Below, piece after piece: positions 8,165-16,662 of a DNA stretch of 64,000 bases. The notes beneath the pieces were generated by a model that saw only the letters and a program-made list of their open reading frames with translations, did not search any database and was not told where the DNA came from. The stretch covers positions 14,200 through 78,199 of the forward strand of contig JAYRWH010000080.1 of NCBI GenBank assembly GCA_041918155.1. The letters run 5' to 3'. Position 1 is the first letter of the stretch, and every line of letters starts with the position of its first letter. Both the position numbers and the translations under genes were made by a program. The stretch comes from UBA668 sp041918155. Its GTDB lineage: Bacteria; Actinomycetota; Acidimicrobiia; Acidimicrobiales; Ilumatobacteraceae.

Positions 8165-9058
8165 TCACGCGGTACGGGCCTTCTGGAGGTTGGCCCACAC
8201 CTGGGGTGCGCGCTCCTCGACGAAGGTGGGGGCGGGCCCCATCGGTAGGCGGGCTTGGCCCACCTTGAATCCCAGATGGCGCATCATCGCCTTCGTGGGG
8301 ATCGGGTTCGGTGCGTCGTCGCCGGTCTCGAACGCAAAGCTCTCCAGCATGCGGGCGTTGACCCGGCGGGCGCCGGCGGTGTCGCCGGTCTCCCACAGGC
8401 GGAACATCTCCTGGTGGTCGGGGGCCGTCCAGTGGGTGGCTACGCCGACCGTGCCGACGATGCCGGCGGCGAGCAAGGGCAGGGTGAGCCCATCGTCACC
8501 GCTGTACACCTCCACGCCCTCGGGCGCGTTGGCGATCAGCACGGCGGTCTCGCCCGGGTTGCCCGCGGCGTCCTTCAAGGCGACGATGTTGGGGACCGCC
8601 CGGAACATGCGCAGCAAGGTGCTGGTCAGGATCTTGCGGCCCGTGCGCACGGGGATGTCGTAGATCATCTGCGGCAGCGGCGTGCACTCGGCCATGGCCC
8701 GGATGTGGGCCTCGATTCCCGCCTGCGACGGCCGGTTGTAGTACGGGCACAGGGCGAGGATGCCCGCCGCACCGAGCTTGGTGGCTTCCTTCGTCATGTG
8801 CACCGAGTGCGCCGTGTCGTTCGTGCCCGAACCGGCGATCACCGGGATGGTGACGGCCTCGATGACCGCGGCGAACAGGGCCAGCCGTTCGGGGTCGGTG
8901 AGCACCGGGGCCTCGCCCGTGGTGCCGGCAACCACGAGACCGTCATTGCCCTCGGCCTGCAGGTGGCGGGCGAGGCGCTGGGCCTCGTCGAGATCGAGGG
9001 CACCGTCGTCGTCGAACGGAGTGACCATCGCTGACAGGACACGGCCGAAACGGGCCAT
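8165..9058 (-). CDS. dapA: 4-hydroxy-tetrahydrodipicolinate synthase (DapA)
   Basis: This 297-residue enzyme condenses pyruvate with aspartate semialdehyde, the first committed step to lysine and meso-diaminopimelate. The family motifs are all there: GTTGEAP at residues 45-51, catalytic Tyr133 in YDIPVRTG, and the Schiff-base Lys162 in IVALKDAAG. An upstream extension to 9148 lacks conservation and would overlap the preceding gene; the ATG at 9058 gives the normal MARFGRVLSAMVTPF start, one base into the stop of that gene (TGATG). dapB lies 11 kb away in the same orientation. Confidence 0.96.
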   Translation of the reverse strand: MARFGRVLSAMVTPFDDDGALDLDEAQRLARHLQAEGNDGLVVAGTTGEAPVLTDPERLALFAAVIEAVTIPVIAGSGTNDTAHSVHMTKEATKLGAAGILALCPYYNRPSQAGIEAHIRAMAECTPLPQMIYDIPVRTGRKILTSTLLRMFRAVPNIVALKDAAGNPGETAVLIANAPEGVEVYSGDDGLTLPLLAAGIVGTVGVATHWTAPDHQEMFRLWETGDTAGARRVNARMLESFAFETGDDAPNPIPTKAMMRHLGFKVGQARLPMGPAPTFVEERAPQVWANLQKARTA

Positions 9059-9678
9059 CAGAAGCTCCCTTCGGACGTACGGTCGATCCCTTGGGTGAGG
9101 ATCAGGTCTTCGTGCAGTTCCATCCACACATCGTGGTAGCTGCCACACATGACTCCAGTGAACATATTCGTTTCACCTTCCACCACCCGCCGGCACGTAC
9201 GTGCCAGGCGCGGGCCGTATGGCGCCAGGCGCCCGAGCACCTGCCCCATCTGCTCCACCACAGGGGTGACGTCACCGTCGAGCACCTGCAAGCGGGCCAC
9301 GACGGCGCCGTCGTAGGCCTCATCGGAATGATCGTTGGGTTGCCCGTCACGTAGCTGCCAGTCGCCGCACAGCTCCTTGAACTGCTCATTGATGGCGAGA
9401 AAGGTTGCGTACGGCTCGGCCAGTTCGGCGTGCAGCGAGCGGCCCCCCACATCCTGCGCCAGCGCGATGTGGTGCTCCTCGCGACCGACCGGCGTGAGCT
9501 GCCACAACTGGCGCGCTTCACGGAACATCGCCCACTCGCGTTGGGCCAGTGCGTCGAGGTGTTCGGCCACCACCGAGAGGGGCAGGTCGGCCACCTCAGC
9601 GATGGTCTCGGCCTTGGCGAAGCCCTTGATACGCACTGCGTGGAATGTACGGAAGAAGGGATCGGAAGGGTGTGGCAT
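9058..9678 (-). CDS. Winged-helix (MarR-like) protein of unknown function
   Basis: The start chosen is ATG at 9678, giving 206 residues beginning MPHPSDPFFRTFHAVRIKGFA; a longer frame to 9747 adds residues with no domain. The first 75 residues read as a winged helix-turn-helix: a helix with AKAETIAEVADLPLSVVAEHLDALAQREW and a wing ending in WQLTPVGREEH. The C-terminal part is helical with no motif I know. Similar proteins occur in actinobacteria, annotated as MarR-like or hypothetical. It is translationally coupled to dapA through a one-base stop/start overlap, so a link to lysine or cell-wall metabolism is possible but unproven. Confidence 0.65.
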   Translation of the reverse strand: MPHPSDPFFRTFHAVRIKGFAKAETIAEVADLPLSVVAEHLDALAQREWAMFREARQLWQLTPVGREEHHIALAQDVGGRSLHAELAEPYATFLAINEQFKELCGDWQLRDGQPNDHSDEAYDGAVVARLQVLDGDVTPVVEQMGQVLGRLAPYGPRLARTCRRVVEGETNMFTGVMCGSYHDVWMELHEDLILTQGIDRTSEGSF

Positions 9679-9786
9679 ACCGCCTTGCAGCGTACTGGAC
9701 GGGTGCACACGACGAGGCTGTTCCGAGCCCATCCTCGGATGTGCCAAGCTCGCGCTCAGGACCGCTGGCAGGGGAGGCGTCGGGGA

Positions 9787-11358
9787 ATGACGGAAACACT
9801 CGTGAGCGGAGGTGGGGTCGCGAGCAAGGGCCTCAAAGGCGGCTCACTCGGGCTGGTCGCCGTGATCGTGATCGGTGTCGCCTCCACGGCACCGGGCTAC
9901 AGCCTCGCCGCGAGCATCGGTATCGTCACCGGCGAGGCCGGTGCGAAAGCCCCGTTCATCATGCTGTTCGCGTTCGTGCCGATGGCATGCATCGCGGCGA
10001 GCTTCTACTACCTCAACAAGGCCGACCCCGACTGCGGCACCAACTTCACGTGGGGTGTCCGGGCCTTCGGCCCGAAGGCCGGCTGGATCGCGGGGTGGGG
10101 CTGCATCGTCGCCGACTTGGTGATCATGCCCAACCTGGCCGGCGTGTCCGGCCAATACCTCGTGCTGCTCTTCGACGAGAAGGCCGCCGACAACATCTAC
10201 CTCACCACCGCGATCGGCATCCTGTTCATCGCGGCCATGACGTGGATCTGCTGGAAGGGCATCGAGCTGTCGGCCCGCTCGCAGGTCCTCCTGCTCGGTA
10301 CGGAACTGGTGGTGCTCGCCGCATTCGCCGTGATCGCCATCATGAAGTCCGCCGGCGACGGCATTTCCCGCACCGTCGACGGTGTGACCTACCACTCGAT
10401 GCACCCGTCGTTGTCATGGATCTCCCCGTCGGGGCTCACCACCAAGGCCATGGTGGCCGGCCTCGTTGCCGCCGTGTTCATCTACTGGGGATGGGACACG
10501 TGCGTGTCGGTCAATGAGGAGGCCAAGGACTCCAGCAAGACCCCGGGCCGGGCCGCCGTGCTGTCCACGGTGGTACTGCTGCTCATCTACCTGGTCACCT
10601 CCTACGGTGCGGTCTCGCTCCTCGGCCCCGATTTCGTGTCCGCAAACTCCGACGACGCGATGTACGCGCTCGGTCAGGTCGCCCTGCCCACGGTGATGGT
10701 GAAGCTCCTTCTCATCGCCGTGCTCACCTCGGCCGCCGCGTCGTGCCAGACCACGATCCTGCCGGCCACACGCACGATGCTGTCGATGGGCGCCCACGGC
10801 GCCGCCCCCAAGAAACTCGCCCGGATCGACCACAAGCGGCTCACCCCTGATTACAGCTCTTGGCTGTTCGGCGGGGTGTCGGTCGCGTGGTACCTGCTGC
10901 TCGTGGTGATCAGCCACAACACGAGTACCGATGCCTACTTCGCCTCGATCGCAGCAGTCGGCATGGCGATCTCGGTCTATTACGGCCTCAGCGGCATCTC
11001 GTGCATCCTCTACTTCCGCCGCTGGATCTTCAGATCCGTCAGGAACTTCGTGATGATCGGTTTCCTGCCCGCATTCGGCGGGGTCGTACTGATCTATGTG
11101 TTCTGCAAGACCGTGTGGGACGCGCGGTCGGCCGACTACGGGTACGGCACCCTGTTCGGCGTGGGCACGGTGCTGGTGATCGGCACCGTGCTCCTCCTCG
11201 GCGGCATCCCGCTGATGCTGTGGTGCGCGAAGAAGTACCCCGCGTTCTTCAGCTACCGCGCCGACCCACCCGAACTGGTGAAAGATCCGTACGGTGACGA
11301 CACGTTGGCGGCCCCGTTGGGCACCTACACCAAGACGAACAGGAAAGGAGCCGTGTGA
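9787..11358 (+). CDS. APC-family amino acid permease
   Basis: This 523-residue inner-membrane transporter has about 12 to 13 hydrophobic segments. The first runs through LGLVAVIVIGVASTAPGYSLAASIG, which is the conserved first helix of the APC superfamily with its unwound GxxxxAPGYS-type element. The start is ATG at 9787 behind a purine-rich GGGGAGG. Substrate is not readable; amino acids or amines are usual. A universal stress protein gene follows with a one-base stop/start overlap, a pairing often seen with amino-acid permeases in actinobacteria, where the stress protein may sense nucleotide or energy status. Confidence 0.9.
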   Translation: MTETLVSGGGVASKGLKGGSLGLVAVIVIGVASTAPGYSLAASIGIVTGEAGAKAPFIMLFAFVPMACIAASFYYLNKADPDCGTNFTWGVRAFGPKAGWIAGWGCIVADLVIMPNLAGVSGQYLVLLFDEKAADNIYLTTAIGILFIAAMTWICWKGIELSARSQVLLLGTELVVLAAFAVIAIMKSAGDGISRTVDGVTYHSMHPSLSWISPSGLTTKAMVAGLVAAVFIYWGWDTCVSVNEEAKDSSKTPGRAAVLSTVVLLLIYLVTSYGAVSLLGPDFVSANSDDAMYALGQVALPTVMVKLLLIAVLTSAAASCQTTILPATRTMLSMGAHGAAPKKLARIDHKRLTPDYSSWLFGGVSVAWYLLLVVISHNTSTDAYFASIAAVGMAISVYYGLSGISCILYFRRWIFRSVRNFVMIGFLPAFGGVVLIYVFCKTVWDARSADYGYGTLFGVGTVLVIGTVLLLGGIPLMLWCAKKYPAFFSYRADPPELVKDPYGDDTLAAPLGTYTKTNRKGAV

Positions 11359-11798
11359 TGGCTGGCCCACTGGTAGCCGGGGTGGGAGGTGACGGGAGCG
11401 GGTTCCAGGCGGTGCGCACTGCGGCCCGCGTCGCCGACCTGATGCAGGTGCCGTTGATCCTGGTGTTCGGATACGAGGCCGTCGCACTCGGCCCGCGCGG
11501 GGGCACGCTGGAAGAGCAGATCGCGGCCGTCGGCACCGAGGCGATCGAGGAGATCCGGGCGGAGATCAGCGCCGCGTACCCGAAGCTCGTGATCGAGGTC
11601 GAGATGGTGCAGCAACGGCCGGTCGATGCACTCATCGACGTCGCCGCTGCGCGGGGAGCCGAGGTGATTGCCGTGGGTCATGGCGGCAGCGGGCCCCTGA
11701 AGGCCGCCCTCATCGGCAGCATCACCTATGAGATCGTGCACCGCTCACCGATCTCGGTGCTGGTGGTGCCCAACGACGAGGACGACTTCGAAAGCTGA
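11358..11798 (+). CDS. Universal stress protein (UspA family)
   Basis: This 146-residue single-domain protein has the Rossmann-like USP fold: a starting beta strand PLVAGVGGDGSG and the C-terminal ATP-binding loop pattern G-x2-G-x9-G-(S/T) in GHGGSGPLKAALIGSITYEI, followed by the last strand ISVLVVP. The ATG overlaps the permease stop by one base (TGATG) and a strong GGAAAGGAG precedes it. It is convergent with the diiron-protein gene, with only 15 bases between the stops. ATP binding is likely from the motif; its role is probably regulation of the permease. Confidence 0.9.
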   Translation: MAGPLVAGVGGDGSGFQAVRTAARVADLMQVPLILVFGYEAVALGPRGGTLEEQIAAVGTEAIEEIRAEISAAYPKLVIEVEMVQQRPVDALIDVAAARGAEVIAVGHGGSGPLKAALIGSITYEIVHRSPISVLVVPNDEDDFES

Positions 11799-11813
11799 TC
11801 TCGCCGGCGTTGC

Positions 11814-12941
11814 TCAGCCGACGGCGGGCAGCGCCCCGCCGATCTCGAACTTGAGGTACTCGTCGCCGGTGTTCTCCCAGTCCTCGAACTGGATTACATT
11901 CATCTCCTCGAAGCGGCGGCGCAGCCACGCGTCATTGCGGTCGAGCAGGCCGAGCTTCTTGCAGTTCGGCACGATCTTGCTGAACAGCATGCTCTGGAAC
12001 ACCAAGCGGGTCGGGTCTTCGATCACCAGCGGGATGATCTCGCGGGTGTTGACGCCGAGGCGCTCCCACACCTCTTGCTGCATGAACCGGTCGCGCATGC
12101 GCACGGCGGCCTCGAACGCGAACTCCTGGCGGTCCTTGATCTCGGCATCGCTCATCTCGTCGTAGGCCTCCTTGAGACTCAACACGCCGAAGGCCACGTG
12201 GCGGGCCTCGTCGCTCATGACGTAGCGGAGCAGCTTCTTCAGCAGCGGCTCGCCGGTGAGCTGGTGCATGAACCCGAACGCGGCCAGGGCGAGGCCCTCC
12301 ACCATCACCTGCATGCCGAGGTAGGTCATGTCCCAGCGGCTGTCACGGACGATGTCGTCGAGCAGTGTGCGCAGGTGCACGTTCACCTGGTACTCGCCGC
12401 CCAGCTTCTCCTGCAGGTAGCGGGCGAAGACTTCCACGTGGCGGGCTTCGTCCATCACCTGGGTGCTGGCGTACATCTTCGCGTCGTACCACGGGACGGT
12501 CTCGACGATCTTGGCGGTGCAGATCAGCGCGCCCTGCTCGCCGTGGAGGAACTGGCTGAGCATCCAGTTGCGGCTCTCGATGCCGAACTGCAGCCACTCC
12601 TTGTCACCCCACTTGGCCACCGGGGTGCCGATGTACTGGTTCGGATCGAGGCCCGTGCCGAGCGCAGCCTGGTCGGCGGCGATGACGGCCTCGACGTCGA
12701 CCTCGGTGTCCCAGTCGAGGTCGGTGGTGCCGTTCCACTGGCCGGTCTTGGCCTTCTCGTACAGCTTGTGCAGCTGGGGACGGGCGTTGGAGTAGTCCCA
12801 CGTGAAGATCGTGTCCGCGTTGTTCGCGATGACGTGCTCGACCTCGTTCGGGTCGACCAGCGGGACCGAAAGGATGGCATCGACGTCGTCGATCTCCTTG
12901 CGGCCGATGATCGTCTCGTTCGAGTTGTGGGTCACGGTCAT
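11814..12941 (-). CDS. Ferritin-like diiron protein (AurF-like)
   Basis: The 375-residue product (start ATG 12941 behind CAGGAG) contains two DEARH motifs, DEARHVEVF and SDEARHVAF, about 70 residues apart. Glu and His of paired ExxH motifs are the iron ligands of ferritin-like diiron enzymes. The layout, with long helices and a nearby HGEQGALICTAKI helix, suggests an N-oxygenase/AurF or fatty-acid-desaturase-like enzyme. Substrate unknown. It is transcribed after a TetR regulator gene that ends five bases before its start, so the two form an operon probably controlled by that regulator. Ribonucleotide reductase R2 is unlikely, as its radical-Tyr context is missing. Confidence 0.75.
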   Translation of the reverse strand: MTVTHNSNETIIGRKEIDDVDAILSVPLVDPNEVEHVIANNADTIFTWDYSNARPQLHKLYEKAKTGQWNGTTDLDWDTEVDVEAVIAADQAALGTGLDPNQYIGTPVAKWGDKEWLQFGIESRNWMLSQFLHGEQGALICTAKIVETVPWYDAKMYASTQVMDEARHVEVFARYLQEKLGGEYQVNVHLRTLLDDIVRDSRWDMTYLGMQVMVEGLALAAFGFMHQLTGEPLLKKLLRYVMSDEARHVAFGVLSLKEAYDEMSDAEIKDRQEFAFEAAVRMRDRFMQQEVWERLGVNTREIIPLVIEDPTRLVFQSMLFSKIVPNCKKLGLLDRNDAWLRRRFEEMNVIQFEDWENTGDEYLKFEIGGALPAVG

Positions 12942-12945
12942 AGGT

Positions 12946-13527
12946 TCAGCTCCTGGTGAGTGCCTGGTAAGCGGGCAGGAAGGTGTGGATGAACTGGCGC
13001 GCCGATTCCGGATTGCCGAAATCGACAACATCGGAGGGGGCGAGGAAGTACGAGATCACGAGGCGGGACAACAGCTCGACAACCTGCACCGCTTCGTCGC
13101 GCGGCAGGTACTGATCGACCATCGGCACGAGGAACACCGTGGCGACGCGCAGGATGCGCGGGATGCCCTCGACGGTGAGCTGGCCGAGCGCGTCGCCGGG
13201 CTCGGAGGCGAGCATCATCGCCAACTGCTCGTCGGTGCGCAGCTCGCGGGTGGCGGCCACCACCATCCGCACGAGCAGGGTCTCGAGGTCTTCGTGGCCG
13301 TCGATGTCGGCGCTCATGCGGGTGAAGAAGTCCTCCAACTCACGCAAGCGAAACGCGTCGAACAGGACGTCCTTGCCGCCGGGGAACATGCGGTAGAGCG
13401 TCGCCCGGCTGACGCCGGCCTCGGTGGCGATGTCGTCGATCGTGACCTTCTGCATGCCCCACTTGAGGGTGCACGACTTGGCAGCGTCGAGCACACGGGT
13501 CTCGACGTCGCGGGCGGCCGGGGTCAT
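12946..13527 (-). CDS. TetR-family transcriptional regulator
   Basis: This 193-residue protein has an N-terminal TetR helix-turn-helix: VTIDDIATEAGVSRATLYRMFPGGKDVLF at about residues 30-60. The C-terminal ligand-binding region is typical in length and unassignable. The ATG at 13527 is preferred over the in-frame GTG at 13539 because a -10 box TAGTGT lies exactly eight bases upstream of the ATG and would overlap the GTG. A perfect dyad sits next to that -10 box and is the likely autoregulatory operator. The gene leads the operon with the diiron protein. Confidence 0.88.
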   Translation of the reverse strand: MTPAARDVETRVLDAAKSCTLKWGMQKVTIDDIATEAGVSRATLYRMFPGGKDVLFDAFRLRELEDFFTRMSADIDGHEDLETLLVRMVVAATRELRTDEQLAMMLASEPGDALGQLTVEGIPRILRVATVFLVPMVDQYLPRDEAVQVVELLSRLVISYFLAPSDVVDFGNPESARQFIHTFLPAYQALTRS

Positions 13528-13535
13528 AGGGTGAG

Positions 13536-13556
13536 ACACTAAGACGCTCGGCGTCT
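13536..13556 (-). promoter_or_regulatory. TetR promoter and likely operator
   Basis: On the minus strand, -10 TAGTGT (13541-13536) is eight bases before the tetR ATG. The perfect 15-bp dyad AGACGC-TCG-GCGTCT (13542-13556) abuts it. A wider GTGAGAC...GTCTCAC pair (13531-13537 and 13553-13559) encloses both. TetR binding here would block RNA polymerase. Confidence 0.6.
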
Positions 13557-13623
13557 CACTGTCAAGGGTGCTTCACAAGACGAGGAATCCTGACCAGATC
13601 GGTCTGCTTTTGCTCGCGCCTGC

Positions 13624-13629
13624 TAGCCT
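13624..13629 (+). promoter_or_regulatory. -10 box of leaderless promoter for the amino-acid ABC operon
   Basis: TAGCCT ends eight bases before the ATG of the binding-protein gene, and no Shine-Dalgarno lies between them. Confidence 0.5.
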
Positions 13630-13637
13630 GCGCAGCC

Positions 13638-14552
13638 ATGAAGAAGACGCTGATCACCAGCGTCGCGTTGGTCGGCCTGTTTCTGGCCTCCTGCAGCGAC
13701 GACAAGAAGGACACCACCGCCACCACGACCGCCTCGACCGGGTTCGACCTGGCGTCGGTGAAGGTCAACGATGCCGCGAAGGCCTGCGCCGACGGCAAGA
13801 CACTCGCCGCCGGCGAACTCACCATCGCCACCGGCGACCCCGCGTTCCCGCCCTACATGATCGACGACGACCCCACCTCGGGTGAGGGCTTCGAGTCGGC
13901 CCTGGCACTGGCCGTCGCCAAGACCATGGGCTTCGAAGGTGACCAGGTCAGCTGGGTGCGCACCTCGTTCGACACCGCCGTGGCCGGCAGCGACACCAAT
14001 TTCGACTTCAACCTGCAGCAGTTCTCGATCAACCCCGAGCGCCAACAAGTCGTGTCGTTCAGCGACCCGTACTACACCGCCAACCAGGCGATCCTCGGCT
14101 ACGCCGACGGCCCGGTCAAGGATGTCACCAAGCTCAGCGACCTCAAGGCGCTGAAGCTCGGCGCGGCGGCCGGCACCACCAGCCTGAAGTTCATCCAGGA
14201 CGTCATCAAGCCCGAGTCGGCAGCATTCGAGTTCGCCAGCAACGCCGACGCCAAGGCAGCGCTCGACGCCGGCCAGATCGAGGCGATCATCAGCGACCTG
14301 CCGACGGCGCTGTACTGGTCGGTGGCCTCCGAAGAAGACGGTGGCGTGCCCGGCACTGTGGTCTTCGGTCAGTTCCCGGTCGATGCCGGTGGCGCCGGCG
14401 ACCAGTGGGGCATGCTCTTCGCGAAGGACAACCCGCTGGTGGAGTGCGTCAACCTGGCGCTGGCCGCGCTCACCGATTCGGGCGCCCTCGCCGCGGTCAC
14501 AGAAGAGTGGATGGCGGGCTACACCGAGGCCCCGACGCTGTCGAAGGACTGA
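13638..14552 (+). CDS. Amino-acid ABC transporter substrate-binding lipoprotein
   Basis: This 304-residue protein has a lipoprotein signal MKKTLITSVALVGLFLASC (lipidated Cys19). It is a family-3 solute-binding protein: the ligand-binding start ELTIATGDPAFPPYMIDD, FDFNLQQFSINPERQQVVSFSDPYY in the middle, and the hinge strands LKLGAAAGTTSLKFIQDV are typical for polar amino acids or opines. It is followed by a permease gene one base after its stop and then an ATPase gene, which makes a complete ABC importer with one permease. A leaderless promoter precedes it. Confidence 0.9.
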   Translation: MKKTLITSVALVGLFLASCSDDKKDTTATTTASTGFDLASVKVNDAAKACADGKTLAAGELTIATGDPAFPPYMIDDDPTSGEGFESALALAVAKTMGFEGDQVSWVRTSFDTAVAGSDTNFDFNLQQFSINPERQQVVSFSDPYYTANQAILGYADGPVKDVTKLSDLKALKLGAAAGTTSLKFIQDVIKPESAAFEFASNADAKAALDAGQIEAIISDLPTALYWSVASEEDGGVPGTVVFGQFPVDAGGAGDQWGMLFAKDNPLVECVNLALAALTDSGALAAVTEEWMAGYTEAPTLSKD

Positions 14553-14553
14553 C

Positions 14554-15417
14554 ATGACGCCGCCGACCCGGCGCCAGCTGTGGCTGCGGCGACAGCGGCG
14601 CCGGGCCGTGGTGATCGCCACCGTGTCCACGGTGGTCACTGTCGTCGCAATCTGGTACCTCATCACCCATTCGGCCGGTTGGCCGCGTGTCAAGAAGGTG
14701 TTCTTCGACGGCAAGCACTTCCGTGAGGACTTCCCGGTCCTGCTCGGCTACCTGTGGCAGGACGTGAAGCTGTTCCTCCAGTGCGCGCCCTGCATCCTGC
14801 TGCTCGGCCTGTTGCTGGCCCTGTGCCGCAACACGCGCAACCCGGTGCTGTTCCCGCTGCGCGCATTTGCCGCCGCCTACACGGACTTCTTCCGTGGCAT
14901 CCCGGTGATCCTCACCGTGTACTTGTTCGGCTTCGGCATGGCCAAACTGGTCAAGGACTGGGGCGAATTCCACTTCCTCGGATTCGGTGGAGCCTGGAAC
15001 TCGCCCTACCTGTGGGGGCCCGTCGCGCTCGTCCTCGCCTACAGCGCATACGTGTGCGAGGTGTTCCGCTCAGGAATCGAGGGCGTGCACGAGAGCCAGC
15101 GCGCCGGCGCCCGCTCGCTCGGGCTCTCGCACGGGCAGACGATGCGCCACGTGGTGCTCCCGCAGGCCTTCCGCCGCGTGATCCCACCGCTGATGAACGA
15201 CATGCTCTCTCTGCAGAAGGATGTCGCCCTCATCTCACTGCTCGGCATCGTCGAGGTGTTCAAGCGGGCCACGTCCATCAAGGACTACACCGGTAACTTC
15301 ACACCGCTGGTGGCCGCCGCCCTCATCTTCCTCGTGCTCACCATCCCCGAGACACGGCTGGTCGATTGGTACACCGCTCGTCAACGTCGCCGCACCGGCG
15401 GGTCGGTGATTGCATGA
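14554..15417 (+). CDS. Amino-acid ABC transporter permease (HisM/GlnP type)
   Basis: This 287-residue membrane protein starts MTPPTRRQLWLRRQ and has an N-terminal membrane helix (VIATVSTVVTVVAIWYLI) followed by the BPD_transp_1 permease core. The EAA loop that docks the ATPase is visible as ESQRAGARSLGLSHGQTMRHVVLPQAFRRVIPP. The ATG is one base after the binding-protein stop, and its stop overlaps the ATPase start by four bases. Only one permease gene is present, so the transporter may use a homodimer. The periplasmic stretch between the first two helices is long. Confidence 0.9.
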   Translation: MTPPTRRQLWLRRQRRRAVVIATVSTVVTVVAIWYLITHSAGWPRVKKVFFDGKHFREDFPVLLGYLWQDVKLFLQCAPCILLLGLLLALCRNTRNPVLFPLRAFAAAYTDFFRGIPVILTVYLFGFGMAKLVKDWGEFHFLGFGGAWNSPYLWGPVALVLAYSAYVCEVFRSGIEGVHESQRAGARSLGLSHGQTMRHVVLPQAFRRVIPPLMNDMLSLQKDVALISLLGIVEVFKRATSIKDYTGNFTPLVAAALIFLVLTIPETRLVDWYTARQRRRTGGSVIA

Positions 15418-16172
15418 GCAAGCTGTCCGTGAGCAATGTGCGCAAGGCGTTCGGTACCCACACCGTGCTCGACAACGTGTCGCTCGACGTGGAGGAACAC
15501 GGCGTCGTCTGCCTGATCGGCGCCAGCGGCTCGGGAAAGAGCACGCTGCTGCGCTGTATCAACTTGCTGGAGCCGATCGACGACGGTGAGATCCTGCTCG
15601 CCGACCCCGACGGCACGGTGGTGGACATCAGCGAGCCCGGCCTCGACCCCGACCCGATCCGTCGTCGTATCGGGATGGTGTTCCAGAGCTACAACCTGTT
15701 CCCGCACATGAGCGTGTTGCGCAACATCACGCTCGGGCCCACCAAAGTGCTCAAGCGCGACCGGAAGGAATCGGCGGCATACGCCCACGAGTTGCTCGGC
15801 CGCTTCGGCCTCGACGACAAGGCGGGGGCCTACCCCGACCAGCTCTCCGGCGGCCAGCAGCAGCGCGTCGCCATCGTGCGCGCCCTAGCGATGCAGCCCG
15901 AACTGATCCTGCTCGACGAGGTGACCGCCGCGCTCGACCCGGTGCTCGTCGGCGAGGTGCTCAACGTGATCCGTGACATGCGCAGCCAGGGAATGACGAT
16001 GATCATCGCCACCCACGAGATGGGCTTCGCCAAGGAGATCGCCGACCTGGTGTGCTTCCTGAAGGACGGGGTGATCCTCGAGTCCGCTCCCCCGGCCAAG
16101 CTGTTCAGCGCGCCCGATCGTCAGGAGACGGCCGACTTCCTCCAGCGCGTGATCGCCAGCGGCCGCCTGTAG
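15414..16172 (+). CDS. Amino-acid ABC transporter ATP-binding protein
   Basis: This 252-residue ATPase energises the importer encoded upstream. Walker A is GASGSGKST (about residues 39-47), the signature is LSGGQQQRVAIVRALAM, and Walker B/D-loop reads LILLDEVTAALDP, with Val in place of the more usual Pro after DE. The Q-loop QSYNLFPHMSVL is of the polar-amino-acid class (GlnQ/HisP). The ATG is within the ATGA overlap with the permease stop, so all three genes are translated together. Confidence 0.93.
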   Translation: MSKLSVSNVRKAFGTHTVLDNVSLDVEEHGVVCLIGASGSGKSTLLRCINLLEPIDDGEILLADPDGTVVDISEPGLDPDPIRRRIGMVFQSYNLFPHMSVLRNITLGPTKVLKRDRKESAAYAHELLGRFGLDDKAGAYPDQLSGGQQQRVAIVRALAMQPELILLDEVTAALDPVLVGEVLNVIRDMRSQGMTMIIATHEMGFAKEIADLVCFLKDGVILESAPPAKLFSAPDRQETADFLQRVIASGRL

Positions 16173-16210
16173 CCGCGAATGGAATCGCCTGGCCCAGGCC
16201 TCTCATAGTC

Positions 16211-16662
16211 GTGACGACCGATCACGAACTCGACCTGTTCCTGGCCACGACCCGACCCGCATTGGAACGCGCTCTCACGGCCCGGTGGGGTCTGCCCGCC
16301 GGTGCGGATGCCGCGGCCGACGCCCTCGAGTACGCGGTGCGCAACTGGCAGCGAATGTCGGCAATGCAGAACCCGGCCGGCTACCTGTTCCGGGTCGGGT
16401 GTTCACGGGCGCGGCGCGATCACGCACGACGCAAGCGCGAACTCGTCGCGCAGCCGGCAACGGCAGACGCACCGCTCGACATCGACCTGCAGCGAGCGCT
16501 GATGAAGCTCAAATGGGAGCACGCGTCGCCATCATCCTGGTGCACGGCCACGGCCATACCTACGCGAGCGCGGCTGAGCTGCTCGATGTGCCGGTCACCA
16601 CCATCACGAACCACATCAACCGCGGGCTCGCCCGCCTGCGCACCCTCTTGGAGGAACGATGA
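16211..16662 (+). pseudogene. ECF-type sigma-70 factor, interrupted by a one-base frameshift
   Basis: From GTG 16211 a sigma region-2-like segment (LEYAVRNWQRMSAMQNPAGYLFRVGCSRARRDHARRKREL) runs to about 16518. The region-4 segment RVAIILVHGHGHTYASAAELLDVPVTTITNHINRGLARLRTLLEER, ending at 16662, lies in the +1 frame. Restoring one base after GAGCA (about 16519-16522) would rejoin them as WEQRVAIILVHG, the usual continuation. It is either a true inactivating deletion or a sequencing error. It overlaps the start of the next gene, a membrane-anchored protein that looks like the cognate anti-sigma factor, by four bases. Confidence 0.75.
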
